Source of the DNA: JANRKF01 sp964518725
GTDB taxonomy: Bacteria; Pseudomonadota; Alphaproteobacteria; Rickettsiales; SXRF01
Direction of reading: 5' to 3'
Assembly: GCA_964518725.1 (NCBI GenBank)
Contig: CAZFKP010000030.1
Span: forward strand, 1 to 23,877
DNA length: 23,877 nt
How positions within the stretch are numbered: position 1 is the stretch's first letter; the number at the start of each line of letters is the position of its first letter. Shown here one piece after another: positions 1 to 7,192 of the stretch. The translations under genes were made by a program, and so were the position numbers. The notes under the pieces are model-generated. The model was not told the DNA's origin. It saw only the letters and a program-made list of their open reading frames with translations, and did not search any database.

Positions 1-358
1 CGAAATCAAACAGCAGGTAGTTTTTCATCATCTGCAGGAAGCGGGTGAGGGGAGGCTTGTCGAAGCCATACATCCTCTCGATATCCTTGACGATTTCTGG
101 ATCCAGCCCGCGCCCGCCGCGATAGGCCGATTCGGCGCCGGAGCGCAGGAGCGAGCCAGTTTGCGCCGCCCCCATATCCGATCCGCCGCCGGAAAGCCGC
201 GCTGTGGCATCGTGGGTGCTGGTAATGTCGGTGAGCTGTGCGATCATGCGCTCGACCGGCCCGCCCGGCGCCGCTTGTACGATGGCAAAATTGAGGATCA
301 TGATGCCGAGCAGGGTCGGGATCATGAACATGAGCCGGCGGATGATGTAACTGGTCAT
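1..358 (-). CDS. yejB: YejB-type peptide/microcin C ABC transporter permease (partial, N-terminal part)
   Basis: This is the N-terminal 119 residues of an inner-membrane permease; the rest lies beyond the left edge. It begins MTSYIIRRLMFMIPTLLGIM and continues through a hydrophobic helix to NFAIVQAAPGGPVERM. That is the typical start of the BPD_transp_1 permeases in the YejABEF / dipeptide (DppB) family, and the APGGPVE stretch is especially YejB-like. A long periplasmic segment rich in Gly, Ser and Ala follows (about residues 45-85), then DPEIVKDIERMYGFDKPPL, which is also typical of the family. The start codon shares four bases (ATGA) with the stop of the solute-binding gene upstream, so the two are translationally coupled. 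By family, the protein forms half of the membrane channel that imports oligopeptides. The partner permease (yejE) and ATPase (yejF) would be expected further along this strand, outside the window. Confidence 0.85.
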   Translation of the reverse strand, partial: MTSYIIRRLMFMIPTLLGIMILNFAIVQAAPGGPVERMIAQLTDITSTHDATARLSGGGSDMGAAQTGSLLRSGAESAYRGGRGLDPEIVKDIERMYGFDKPPLTRFLQMMKNYLLFDF

Positions 359-2154
359 GGTTTTATCCACCAGCTTTCAAAGCCCAGCCCGTATTGGGGC
401 GGGGTAGGCGGCATGCCGAACTTGTTCCAATAGGCGATGCGGAACGAGCCGGATTGCCAGTTTGGCAATACATAATGCTCGAACAGCAAAATCCGATCGA
501 TCGCCCGGCCAGCCGCCACCAGTTCGTTCTTGTTTTTGGCATTGGTCAGCGCCAGCAGCACGGCGTCAAGTGCCGGATTCTTCGTGCCGGCGAGATTGTT
601 GGCACCCTTGATGTCGGCCTGCGACGAGTGCCAGAGCGCCATTTGTTCGTTGCCGGGGTAGAACAGCCCGCGATTGATCCAGATGGAAACAATATCGAAA
701 TCCTTTTCATCAATCCGTTTCTGGTATTGCGAATCATCAACCATGCGGATGCTGGAGGTAATCCCTAGGCGCTCAAGGTTTTTCCGCATGTGGCCGATGG
801 CGCGCTCCATAGTTGGTTGGCGCAGCATGAATTCGATGGATAGTGGCTTGCCATCTTTCATGCGCTTGCCATCCGTCACTACCCAGCCGGCGGCATCAAG
901 CAGCGCCTGTGCCTTCAGGAGATTCTCACGCGGGTTGCCCAAGCCGTCGGTGGTGGGCGGTGCGTATTCTTCGGTGAATAGGGCTGGCGGCAGTGAATCA
1001 CGGAATGGTTCCAGCAAGGCGAGTTCAGATGTGGACGGCGTGCCAGTCGCCTCGAAAGCGGTGTTGCCGAAGAAGCTGCGGTTGCGCTTATAGGCGCCGT
1101 AGAAAATAGTTTTATTCAGCCATTCATAATCCATGGCAAGGTTGATGGCCTCGCGCACCCGACGATCCGACAGGGCGGGTTTGCGGCTGTTGAAGATGAA
1201 GCCTTGCATGCCTTGCGGGCTTTTATCCGGTACGTCGCGCTTGATGATGCGACCATCCTTGATTGCCGGGTGGTCATAGGCGGTTGCCCAGTTGCGGGCG
1301 ATATATTCACGGCGGAAATCAACCTGCCCGGATTTGAAGGCTTCGAGCGCCACGTTCTCGTCGCGGTAAATGTCATAGCGGATCGTATCGAAATTATATT
1401 GCCCGCGGGCAACCGGCAGGTTTCTCGCCCAGTAATCATCCGCTCGCTCGTAGGTGATGCTCCGCCCAGGGTCGACTGCCTTCACTTTGTAGGCGCCGCT
1501 GCCGAGCGGTGAGTCGAGGGTGGTTTTCTCGAAGTCCGCCTTGCTGTAATAGGTCTTGGAAAAAACCGGCAAGCTAGCTGCAATCAGGGGAGCCTCGCGC
1601 ATTTCGGTATCAAGCGTGAAGCGCACGGTGCGGGCATCCAGCTTGGCGATGGATTTGACCGGCGCGAACAGGATGCGGTAGGTCGGATCGCCCTTGGCGA
1701 GGAGCGTCGTGTATGAGAATACCACATCATCGGCGGTGATGGCGCTACCATCATGGAACCGCGCTTCTTTGCGTAATACGAAATCCACGCGGCTTTTGTC
1801 GGCGGCCAGGTCGGCCGATGCGGCGATCAAGCCATACATGCTTTGTGGCTCATCGAGCGAATTTACCATCAGCGAATCGAAAATCATGCTGATCGCCGGT
1901 GCTTTCACGCCCTTCAGGATGAACGGGTTCAGGCTATCAAACGTACCGGTTTCGGCGAGTTTGACGCTGCCGCCTTTCGGCGCGCTTGGATTCACATAAT
2001 CGAAATGGGTAAATCCGGCCGGGTATTTACAGGGGTCGTACAATGAAAGGCAGTGCGAAGGCGCGGCGCTCGCGGCATACGGCATCAGGCACGAGGCAAG
2101 GGGGAGGAATAGCGCTAAACCACCCGTGCTACGCGCACCGTGCTTCTGACCCAT
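355..2154 (-). CDS. yejA: YejA-type extracellular solute-binding protein (family 5) of a peptide ABC transporter
   Basis: This 599-residue protein is a periplasmic oligopeptide-binding protein of the SBP_bac_5 family. After the export signal it reads FTHFDYVNPSAPKGGSVKLA, and the hallmark RFHDGSAITADDVVFSY lies about 135 residues in. Another YejA-like feature is the ending FGMPPTPPQYGLGFESWWIKP. Length fits YejA, which is about 600 residues. I chose the ATG at 2154 because it overlaps the stop of the SPFH gene by one base (TAATG) and has GGGAGA about 8 bases upstream; a GTG 15 bases earlier is possible but less likely. The signal is ambiguous: AASA|APS suits signal peptidase I, but LASC at residues 19-22 resembles a lipobox. 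Known homologues deliver peptides, and the antibiotic microcin C, to YejBEF. Whether this one takes ordinary peptides or recycled cell-wall peptides cannot be told from sequence. Confidence 0.88.
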   Translation of the reverse strand: MGQKHGARSTGGLALFLPLASCLMPYAASAAPSHCLSLYDPCKYPAGFTHFDYVNPSAPKGGSVKLAETGTFDSLNPFILKGVKAPAISMIFDSLMVNSLDEPQSMYGLIAASADLAADKSRVDFVLRKEARFHDGSAITADDVVFSYTTLLAKGDPTYRILFAPVKSIAKLDARTVRFTLDTEMREAPLIAASLPVFSKTYYSKADFEKTTLDSPLGSGAYKVKAVDPGRSITYERADDYWARNLPVARGQYNFDTIRYDIYRDENVALEAFKSGQVDFRREYIARNWATAYDHPAIKDGRIIKRDVPDKSPQGMQGFIFNSRKPALSDRRVREAINLAMDYEWLNKTIFYGAYKRNRSFFGNTAFEATGTPSTSELALLEPFRDSLPPALFTEEYAPPTTDGLGNPRENLLKAQALLDAAGWVVTDGKRMKDGKPLSIEFMLRQPTMERAIGHMRKNLERLGITSSIRMVDDSQYQKRIDEKDFDIVSIWINRGLFYPGNEQMALWHSSQADIKGANNLAGTKNPALDAVLLALTNAKNKNELVAAGRAIDRILLFEHYVLPNWQSGSFRIAYWNKFGMPPTPPQYGLGFESWWIKP

Positions 2155-3101
2155 TATTTTTTCTCCCACGGCCCGCTGTTCGTGGCGACGGTTTTTTGCT
2201 TGATGGCATCGAACACGGTGAGTGCCTGCGCTACCATGCTTCCGGCATCCGAGGCGTTGGCGGGCATGAGGACGGTGGTCGATTCCTGCGCCAGCTCTCG
2301 GAACGCGCCGACATATTGTTCGGCGACGCGCAGTGCCACGGCGTCGCTACCACCCTGCTTATTGATGGCTGCTGCTACCATCTCAATACCCTTTGCGGTC
2401 GCCTCGGCTACGGCGAGGATCGCTTCGGCTTCGCCCTTGGCGCGGTTTACCTGATCGGTCAGTGCGCCCTCCGACGCCAGCACCACCTGTTCCTTGGCGC
2501 CCTGCGCGGCATTGATCTGTGCCTGCATCTTGCCCTCGGACTCAAGGATGGCGGCGCGTTTTTGGCGATCCGCTGCCACTTGCAGCTCCATGGCTTTCAG
2601 CACCGAATTGGGTGGGGTGATGTTTTTAATTTCATAGCGCATGCACTGGATGCCCCAGTTCTGCGCGGCGTGGTTGATGGCGGTGACGATGTTCGCATTC
2701 AGCGTTTCACGCTCTTCAAATGTTTTGTCGAGCGTCAGCTTGCCGATTTCGGCGCGCATGGTAGTTTGTGCCAATTGCGACACAGCGTAGAGCGGGTCGG
2801 ACACGCCGTAAGAGGCGGCGACGGGATCAACCACGCGCATATAAAGCACGCCGTCAAGCACGAGTGTTACGTTGTCGCGGGTGATGCCGGCCTGCTCCGG
2901 CACGTCGATGGCCATTTCTTTCAGCGAATGCTTGTAGGCAACCTTCTGATAGAACGGGATGAGGATGTTGAGGCCGGGTTCGAGCTTGCTATCGAATTTG
3001 CCCAGGCTCTCGACGATCCACGCCTGCTGTTGAGGTACGGTCTTAATGCCCATGAAAATGACAATCAGGGCAATAATGCCAAGCGCGATAAATATTTCCA
3101 T
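2154..3101 (-). CDS. SPFH/Band 7 (stomatin/QmcA-like) membrane protein
   Basis: This 315-residue protein has one N-terminal membrane helix (about residues 3-19), followed by the SPFH/Band 7 domain: VPQQQAWIVESLGKFDSKLEPGLN, then ITRDNVTLVLDGVLYMRVVDP and LAQTTMRAEIGKLTLDKTFEERE. The part after about residue 180 is rich in Ala, Glu, Lys and Gln (ADRQKRAAILESEGKMQAQI), as expected for the long coiled coil of stomatin/paraslipin proteins. Length and architecture match E. coli QmcA (YbbK). The gene lies 33 bp downstream of an NfeD gene; the NfeD-stomatin pair is a well-known conserved partnership thought to organise membrane microdomains and membrane protein quality control. A GGAGAGG ribosome-binding site precedes the ATG. 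Its stop shares one base with the yejA start, so a link to the peptide transporter through co-expression is plausible but unproven. Confidence 0.9.
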   Translation of the reverse strand: MEIFIALGIIALIVIFMGIKTVPQQQAWIVESLGKFDSKLEPGLNILIPFYQKVAYKHSLKEMAIDVPEQAGITRDNVTLVLDGVLYMRVVDPVAASYGVSDPLYAVSQLAQTTMRAEIGKLTLDKTFEERETLNANIVTAINHAAQNWGIQCMRYEIKNITPPNSVLKAMELQVAADRQKRAAILESEGKMQAQINAAQGAKEQVVLASEGALTDQVNRAKGEAEAILAVAEATAKGIEMVAAAINKQGGSDAVALRVAEQYVGAFRELAQESTTVLMPANASDAGSMVAQALTVFDAIKQKTVATNSGPWEKK

Positions 3102-3134
3102 AGCAGCCTCTCCTTTATTTAATACAAACCGGAA

Positions 3135-3572
3135 TTACCGGGGCTTGACGATCAGGGTATTGCCGGCGACGGCGACAATCGTTGCTTGCGATCCGGGAGC
3201 GATAGGTTCCGCGCCCTCGGCCAGTTCTGCGCGCATGATGGTGCCCGACCAGGTGGCTTCGCCCACCATGTTTTTTTGTAAGCCCGCCACGCCGATGAAC
3301 GCAACGTCGCCGATCATGTTTTTAAACGGGGTTTTTGAAACGGTGCTGCGGAACTGCTTAAGCGGTTTCCACAGGAAGATGGCCCACAGGGAGGTAGCGG
3401 CGAAGAAAATAATCCATTGATAGAGGATGTCTAGTTCCGGATAGATGGTGACAATTGAGCCGGTGGTCAGCGCCCCGAGCCCGGCAAACAGCATCCCAAT
3501 GCCGTTGATCCCCACAGCCTCCGCTGCCAAACATACAACACCTCCCAGCAGCCAGAGCATGTAATGCGCCAT
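3135..3572 (-). CDS. NfeD-family membrane protein (YbbJ-like short form)
   Basis: This 145-residue protein has an N-terminal hydrophobic half with about three membrane segments (MLWLLGGVVCLAAEAVGI, GMLFAGLGALTTGSIVTIYP, and LYQWIIFFAATSLWAIFLW). A soluble C-terminal half ends AEGAEPIAPGSQATIVAVAG and NTLIVKPR, the typical OB-fold end of NfeD proteins. It is the short YbbJ type, without the N-terminal ClpP-like protease domain of long NfeD proteins. It sits directly before its usual partner, an SPFH protein. A strong GGGAGG ribosome-binding site lies between the upstream cytochrome c stop and the chosen ATG, which supports this start. The family is proposed to anchor or modulate stomatin assemblies; no catalytic role is visible here. 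Confidence 0.88.
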   Translation of the reverse strand: MAHYMLWLLGGVVCLAAEAVGINGIGMLFAGLGALTTGSIVTIYPELDILYQWIIFFAATSLWAIFLWKPLKQFRSTVSKTPFKNMIGDVAFIGVAGLQKNMVGEATWSGTIMRAELAEGAEPIAPGSQATIVAVAGNTLIVKPR

Positions 3573-3586
3573 CGAGAACCTCCCGG

Positions 3587-4141
3587 TTATTTGAGGGTTT
3601 TAAGGTAGGCAATCAGGTTAGCGCGATCTTGCGGGTTTTTAATGCCGGCGAACGACATCTTGTTGCCCGGCGCGTATTTTTTCGGGTTAGCAAGGAAATC
3701 AGACAACGTTTGTTCATCCCACTTCATGCCTTTGCCATGCATCGCCTTGATGGCATCCGAATAGCTGTAGTCGGTGCGGTGTCCGCAGGCGGCACCGAAC
3801 AATCCCCACTGGTTGGGGCCGACGCCATTTTTCCCGCCCTGGTCAAACGTGTGGCAGGCGGTGCATTTTTTGAGCTGTGCCTTGCCGGCCTCGATATCGG
3901 CGCCAGCCATCAGCGGCATGATATCCACCGGCGCTTCGGGAGTTGCAGCGGCGCTTTCACCGCCTGCTTCCGCTGTGTCGGCGCCTGCGATAGTATAGCC
4001 GCGTTTCTCCTCATGATGCCCGTGTTCGCCGATTGAGCCGGTGTACAGACCCATTGCCACAAAGCCGCTCACCATGGCAACCATGGAGGCCAGTAGAATG
4101 GCGCCAATGATTTTATTGAGTTCAAAATTACTTGGTTTCAT
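3587..4141 (-). CDS. Membrane-anchored class I cytochrome c (CycM / c552-like)
   Basis: This 184-residue protein begins with a short cytoplasmic stretch and one uncleaved membrane helix (about residues 11-34, IIGAILLASMVAMVSGFVAM). A flexible linker rich in His, Glu, Ala and Pro follows (about 38-75), then a class I cytochrome c domain. The haem site is CTACH (C93, C96, H97) and the likely sixth ligand is M162 in PGNKMSFAG. The domain ends RANLIAYLKTLK, the usual terminal helix. This layout matches the alphaproteobacterial membrane-bound cytochromes (CycM, c552) that carry electrons from the bc1 complex to an oxidase. The bc1 genes are also in this window, so a role as its electron acceptor is reasonable. 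The gene is first in the minus-strand run and lies divergent from kdsB, an arrangement common in Alphaproteobacteria. Confidence 0.9.
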   Translation of the reverse strand: MKPSNFELNKIIGAILLASMVAMVSGFVAMGLYTGSIGEHGHHEEKRGYTIAGADTAEAGGESAAATPEAPVDIMPLMAGADIEAGKAQLKKCTACHTFDQGGKNGVGPNQWGLFGAACGHRTDYSYSDAIKAMHGKGMKWDEQTLSDFLANPKKYAPGNKMSFAGIKNPQDRANLIAYLKTLK

Positions 4142-4158
4142 AATAACAACCTTAAAAA

Positions 4159-4186
4159 CTTACTGGAATTTCGGTGCAGTTATAAT
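4159..4186 (+). promoter_or_regulatory. Putative promoter for kdsB-pfkB-ampG
   Basis: A perfect TATAAT lies at 4181-4186. A weak -35 candidate (CTTACT, 4159-4164) precedes it with a 16-bp spacer. Transcription would begin near 4193, giving a leader of about 36 bases that contains an AAGG ribosome-binding site shortly before the kdsB ATG at 4229. The -10 is convincing; the -35 is not. Confidence 0.4.
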
Positions 4187-4207
4187 AGGCTCACTTCAAT
4201 CAATCAA
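4179..4207 (-). promoter_or_regulatory. Putative sigma70-like promoter for the cytochrome c operon
   Basis: Read on the minus strand there is TTGATT (4207-4202), a 17-bp spacer, and TATAAC (4184-4179), about 40 bp upstream of the cytochrome c ATG. The -10 box overlaps the TATAAT (4181-4186) that faces kdsB on the other strand. The -35 lies in a small run of TCAA repeats (about 4196-4210), so other registers are possible. Prediction by eye only. Confidence 0.45.
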
Positions 4208-4228
4208 TCAGGAAATCTTTAAGGCTTT

Positions 4229-4948
4229 ATGAATCCCCTTATTCTTATTCCGGCGCGCATGGCGTCGACACGGCTGCCTGACAAGCCGCTTGCAATGATC
4301 GGTGATGCGCCGATGATTGTGCAGGTATGGAAGCGTGCGGTGCGTGCAGATGTCGGCGAAGTGGTGGTGGCATGCGACAGTGAGGCGATCGCTTCGGCCA
4401 TCCGTGATGTCGGCGGCAAGGCAGTGCTGACCGATCCCGATCTTCCTTCCGGCTCCGATCGCATCTTCCAGGCACTTGCAACGGTTGATCCCGAAATGAA
4501 TCACGACGTGATTATCAACGTGCAGGGCGACATGCCGCTGCTCGATTCCGCCATTATCGGGCGTGCTGCCGAGCTGCTCCATGATCCGGAAGTGGATATC
4601 GGTACGCTCGCCGCCGTCATCACGGATGAGGCCGAGAAAACTGACCCGTCGGTCGTGAAGGTGGTACTTGCCGGAAAGCGCGCGCTGTATTTTTCCCGCG
4701 CCACCATCCCGCATGGCGAGGGGATGCACTATCATCACATCGGCATTTACGCCTACCATCGCACTGCGCTCGAAACCTTTGTGTCGCTTTTGCCGGGCGA
4801 GTTGGAACAACGCGAGAAGCTGGAACAGCTACGCGCGCTTGAACATGGATTACGCATTGACGTGGCCGTGGTTGATACTGTACCGCTGGGCGTCGATACG
4901 CCGGAAGGCTTAGAAAAAGCAAGGAAGCTCTATGCAAAAAGATTATGA
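4229..4948 (+). CDS. kdsB: 3-deoxy-manno-octulosonate cytidylyltransferase (CMP-Kdo synthetase)
   Basis: This 239-residue cytoplasmic enzyme activates Kdo with CTP to CMP-Kdo, the donor for the inner core of lipopolysaccharide. The N-terminus carries the nucleotide-binding signature LIPARMASTRLPDKPL (residues 6-21). Further KdsB hallmarks are VVACDSEAIASAIRD, SGSDRIFQAL, IINVQGDMPLL (metal and sugar binding), HHIGIYAYHRTALETF, and the end GVDTPEGLEKARKLY. Length fits the family (about 245). In E. coli the acidic motif reads QGDEP; here it is QGDMP, a mild variant that occurs among distant homologues. The gene heads a plus-strand run, and its last 17 bases overlap the following kinase gene. 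With lptD in the same window, it indicates a normal LPS-bearing outer membrane. Confidence 0.95.
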   Translation: MNPLILIPARMASTRLPDKPLAMIGDAPMIVQVWKRAVRADVGEVVVACDSEAIASAIRDVGGKAVLTDPDLPSGSDRIFQALATVDPEMNHDVIINVQGDMPLLDSAIIGRAAELLHDPEVDIGTLAAVITDEAEKTDPSVVKVVLAGKRALYFSRATIPHGEGMHYHHIGIYAYHRTALETFVSLLPGELEQREKLEQLRALEHGLRIDVAVVDTVPLGVDTPEGLEKARKLYAKRL

Positions 4949-5912
4949 TGTCATCGGTATCGGCAATGCGATTGTCGATGTGCTTGCTCACGTAGAAGAC
5001 GGATTCTTGGATAACAACTCTCTGGCTAAAGGCAGCATGCAGCTGGTTGATGAGGCGCGTGCCAAAGCGCTGTACGAACAGGTGGGGCCGACCAAGGAGT
5101 GTTCGGGTGGCTCGGTCGCCAATACGCTGGCCGGCATGGCGTCGCTTGGTGCAACCACGGCGTTCATCGGCAAGGTGGCGAGCGACCAGCTTGGCGGAAT
5201 TTTCACTCACGACATGAAAAGCGTCGGGGTGCATTTTGACAGCAGACCCGCCCCATCTGGCCCTGCGACCGCGACTTGTCTTGTGTGTGTTACGCCCGAC
5301 GCACAGCGCACCATGGCGACATTCATCGGCGCATGCAATCGCGTGTCGGAAGATGATATTGACGAAGCATTGATTGCTGCCGCGCAAGTGCTTTATATCG
5401 AGGGCTACCTGTGGGATATCGACACCGCAAAGCAGGCAATTCGCAAGGCAATTGCACTTGCGAAGAAGCACGGCAAGAAAGTTGCACTGACCCTGTCAGA
5501 CAAATTCTGTGTCGATCGTTTCCGCGATGAATTCCTTGGGTTGATTAGCAAAGAAGTTGATATTTTGTTCGCCAACGAATCCGAGCTGGGGGCGCTTTTC
5601 CGCACGAGCAACTTCGACCAGGCGGCACGCACTTTGCAGGGGCTGTGCGATGTTGCGCTGATCACTCGCAGCGAAAAAGGCGCGGTGTTCATCACCAAAG
5701 ACCGCGCCGGGCAGGTGCCGGGCGTGCGCGTTGACAAGCCGGTTGATACGACGGGTGCCGGCGATTTATTCGCCGCCGGATTCCTCTATGGCTACACGCG
5801 TGGCTGGCAGCATGAAGCATCGGTCGCGCTTGGCAATCGCACGGCCGCACATATTATCCAGCAACTCGGCGCTCGTACCATGGAGCCGCTTGAACGCTTG
5901 CTGGCGGCTTGA
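4932..5912 (+). CDS. PfkB-family carbohydrate/nucleoside kinase (adenosine kinase-like)
   Basis: This 326-residue enzyme belongs to the ribokinase/PfkB superfamily. The N-terminal motif CSGGSVANTLAGMASLGAT and the catalytic signature DTTGAGDLFAAGF, with the predicted catalytic base D278, are intact. IGKVASDQLGGIFTHDMKSVGV and NESELGALF are also typical. The start DYDVIGIGNAIVDVLA and the overall form match the adenosine kinase-like clade common in Alphaproteobacteria. The true substrate (adenosine, another nucleoside, or a sugar) cannot be read from the sequence. The ATG lies inside the end of kdsB in another frame, so translation is probably coupled. Its stop shares one base with the start of the ampG-like gene. 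Confidence 0.9.
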   Translation: MQKDYDVIGIGNAIVDVLAHVEDGFLDNNSLAKGSMQLVDEARAKALYEQVGPTKECSGGSVANTLAGMASLGATTAFIGKVASDQLGGIFTHDMKSVGVHFDSRPAPSGPATATCLVCVTPDAQRTMATFIGACNRVSEDDIDEALIAAAQVLYIEGYLWDIDTAKQAIRKAIALAKKHGKKVALTLSDKFCVDRFRDEFLGLISKEVDILFANESELGALFRTSNFDQAARTLQGLCDVALITRSEKGAVFITKDRAGQVPGVRVDKPVDTTGAGDLFAAGFLYGYTRGWQHEASVALGNRTAAHIIQQLGARTMEPLERLLAA

Positions 5913-7192
5913 TGGCATCCTGGCTCGCCAGTGCGGAAATCTATTTCAAGCGCCGTATCCTCGTGCAGTTTTTTCTCGGTATCCCGAGCGGCTTGCCGCT
6001 CGCACTCACTGCCTCCACTCTTGCGGTATGGCTCACTGAGTCGGGCATCAGCAAGGCGGCGATCGGTATTTTTGCGGCGGTGGCGATTCCTTATTCACTG
6101 AAGTTCCTCTGGGCGCCGCTGCTGGACGGAACGTCATTCCCATTGTTTTCGGCGCTTGGCAGGCGACGCAGCTGGATGGTGGCAACCCAGCTTGCGATGA
6201 TTGGTGCAATTTTTTTCATGGGAATGAGTAATCCTGCCGAGGCGCCGTTCTTCACAGGATTATGTGCCTTGTTGCTCGCCTTCTTTTCTGCCAGCCACGA
6301 CATTGTGAAAGATGCTTATCGCGTGGAGATACTGCCGGTGGAAGAGCAGGGTGCGGGCGCCGCATCGTTCGTGCTGGGCTACCGTGTTGGTAATATTTTT
6401 TCGACGGCGGGAGCCTTGGTTCTGGCAAGCAACGTGAGCTGGCAATCGACCTATCTGATTATGTCGGCCATACTTGCTGCGCTGCTGGTGATGATTTTCT
6501 TTATCAAGGAACCGCAGGATTATAGCAGCCGCAACGAAACCGCGCCGCGCCATGGCATGGCGGCGTGGGTTGCAACCTTTGTGGTGATGCCGTTTGTGGA
6601 ATTCATGAAGCGGCCGCAGGCGATAGCAATCCTGCTGTTTATCCTGCTTTACCGGATGTCGGATGCCTTCCTCGGCGTGATGGCCAACCCATTTTATATC
6701 GAACTCGGCTTTTCCAAAATCGACATCGCCGAGGTCGTGAAGCTTTATGGCCTGCTCGCGACGATCGTCGGCAGTATTGTCGGCGGCGCCATGGTATTCC
6801 GCATCGGTGTCATTCGTTCGCTGTGGGTCGGCGGCATCGCGGCGAGCATCAGCAACCTAGCGTTTATCTGGCAGGCGCACGTAGGAGCGGAACCGTATGC
6901 GCTGGCGCTTACCATCTCGCTCGATAATATCAGCGGAGGGCTGGCGACGGCGGCGTTCGTGGCGTATATGAGCCAACTCTGCAATTTGCGGTTCACCGCG
7001 ACACAGTATGCGCTGCTCTCATCGCTTGCCGCGTTTGGCCGCACCTGGCTTTCCACCCCATCCGGGCTGGCTGCCGAAACGCTCGGCTGGGATGGGTTTT
7101 TCATGCTTTCGGCGGTAATCGGCATTCCGCCGTTGCTGATGCTGTGGTGGCTTACGGCCACTTCACCACCGGCGGCATCGACATCAAAATAG
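5912..7192 (+). CDS. ampG: AmpG-like major facilitator transporter (probable muropeptide permease)
   Basis: This 426-residue protein is strongly hydrophobic throughout, with about 12 membrane helices. The N-terminal region YFKRRILVQFFLGIPSGLPL, then LAVWLTESGISKAAIGIFA and YSLKFLWAPLLDG, is characteristic of AmpG permeases. AmpG proteins import GlcNAc-anhydroMurNAc peptides released during cell-wall turnover. Further family features are SASHDIVKDAYRVEILP and GAGAASFVLGYRVGN in the first half, and the C-terminal ISGGLATAAFVAYMSQLCN. I chose the ATG at 5912, which overlaps the kinase stop as TGATG; a TTG just before it is less likely. The 3' end overlaps the convergent hemF gene by 41 bp. No amidase, NagZ or AmpD gene lies nearby to support the muropeptide role, so the substrate is inferred from family only. 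Confidence 0.85.
   Translation: MASWLASAEIYFKRRILVQFFLGIPSGLPLALTASTLAVWLTESGISKAAIGIFAAVAIPYSLKFLWAPLLDGTSFPLFSALGRRRSWMVATQLAMIGAIFFMGMSNPAEAPFFTGLCALLLAFFSASHDIVKDAYRVEILPVEEQGAGAASFVLGYRVGNIFSTAGALVLASNVSWQSTYLIMSAILAALLVMIFFIKEPQDYSSRNETAPRHGMAAWVATFVVMPFVEFMKRPQAIAILLFILLYRMSDAFLGVMANPFYIELGFSKIDIAEVVKLYGLLATIVGSIVGGAMVFRIGVIRSLWVGGIAASISNLAFIWQAHVGAEPYALALTISLDNISGGLATAAFVAYMSQLCNLRFTATQYALLSSLAAFGRTWLSTPSGLAAETLGWDGFFMLSAVIGIPPLLMLWWLTATSPPAASTSK

Noticed and set aside
361..370. DnaA-box-like TTATCCACC
   Set aside because: It lies inside the yejA coding end, is single and imperfect, and has no AT-rich or clustered context for an origin.
2043..3122. Plus-strand open frame of 359 codons over the SPFH gene
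   Set aside because: Its His/Gly/Arg-rich composition and lack of motifs mark it as the antisense shadow of the SPFH and yejA genes.
4195..4210. Short TCAA tandem run considered as a phase-variation repeat
   Set aside because: It has fewer than four full copies, too few for credible slippage; it may only affect promoter register.
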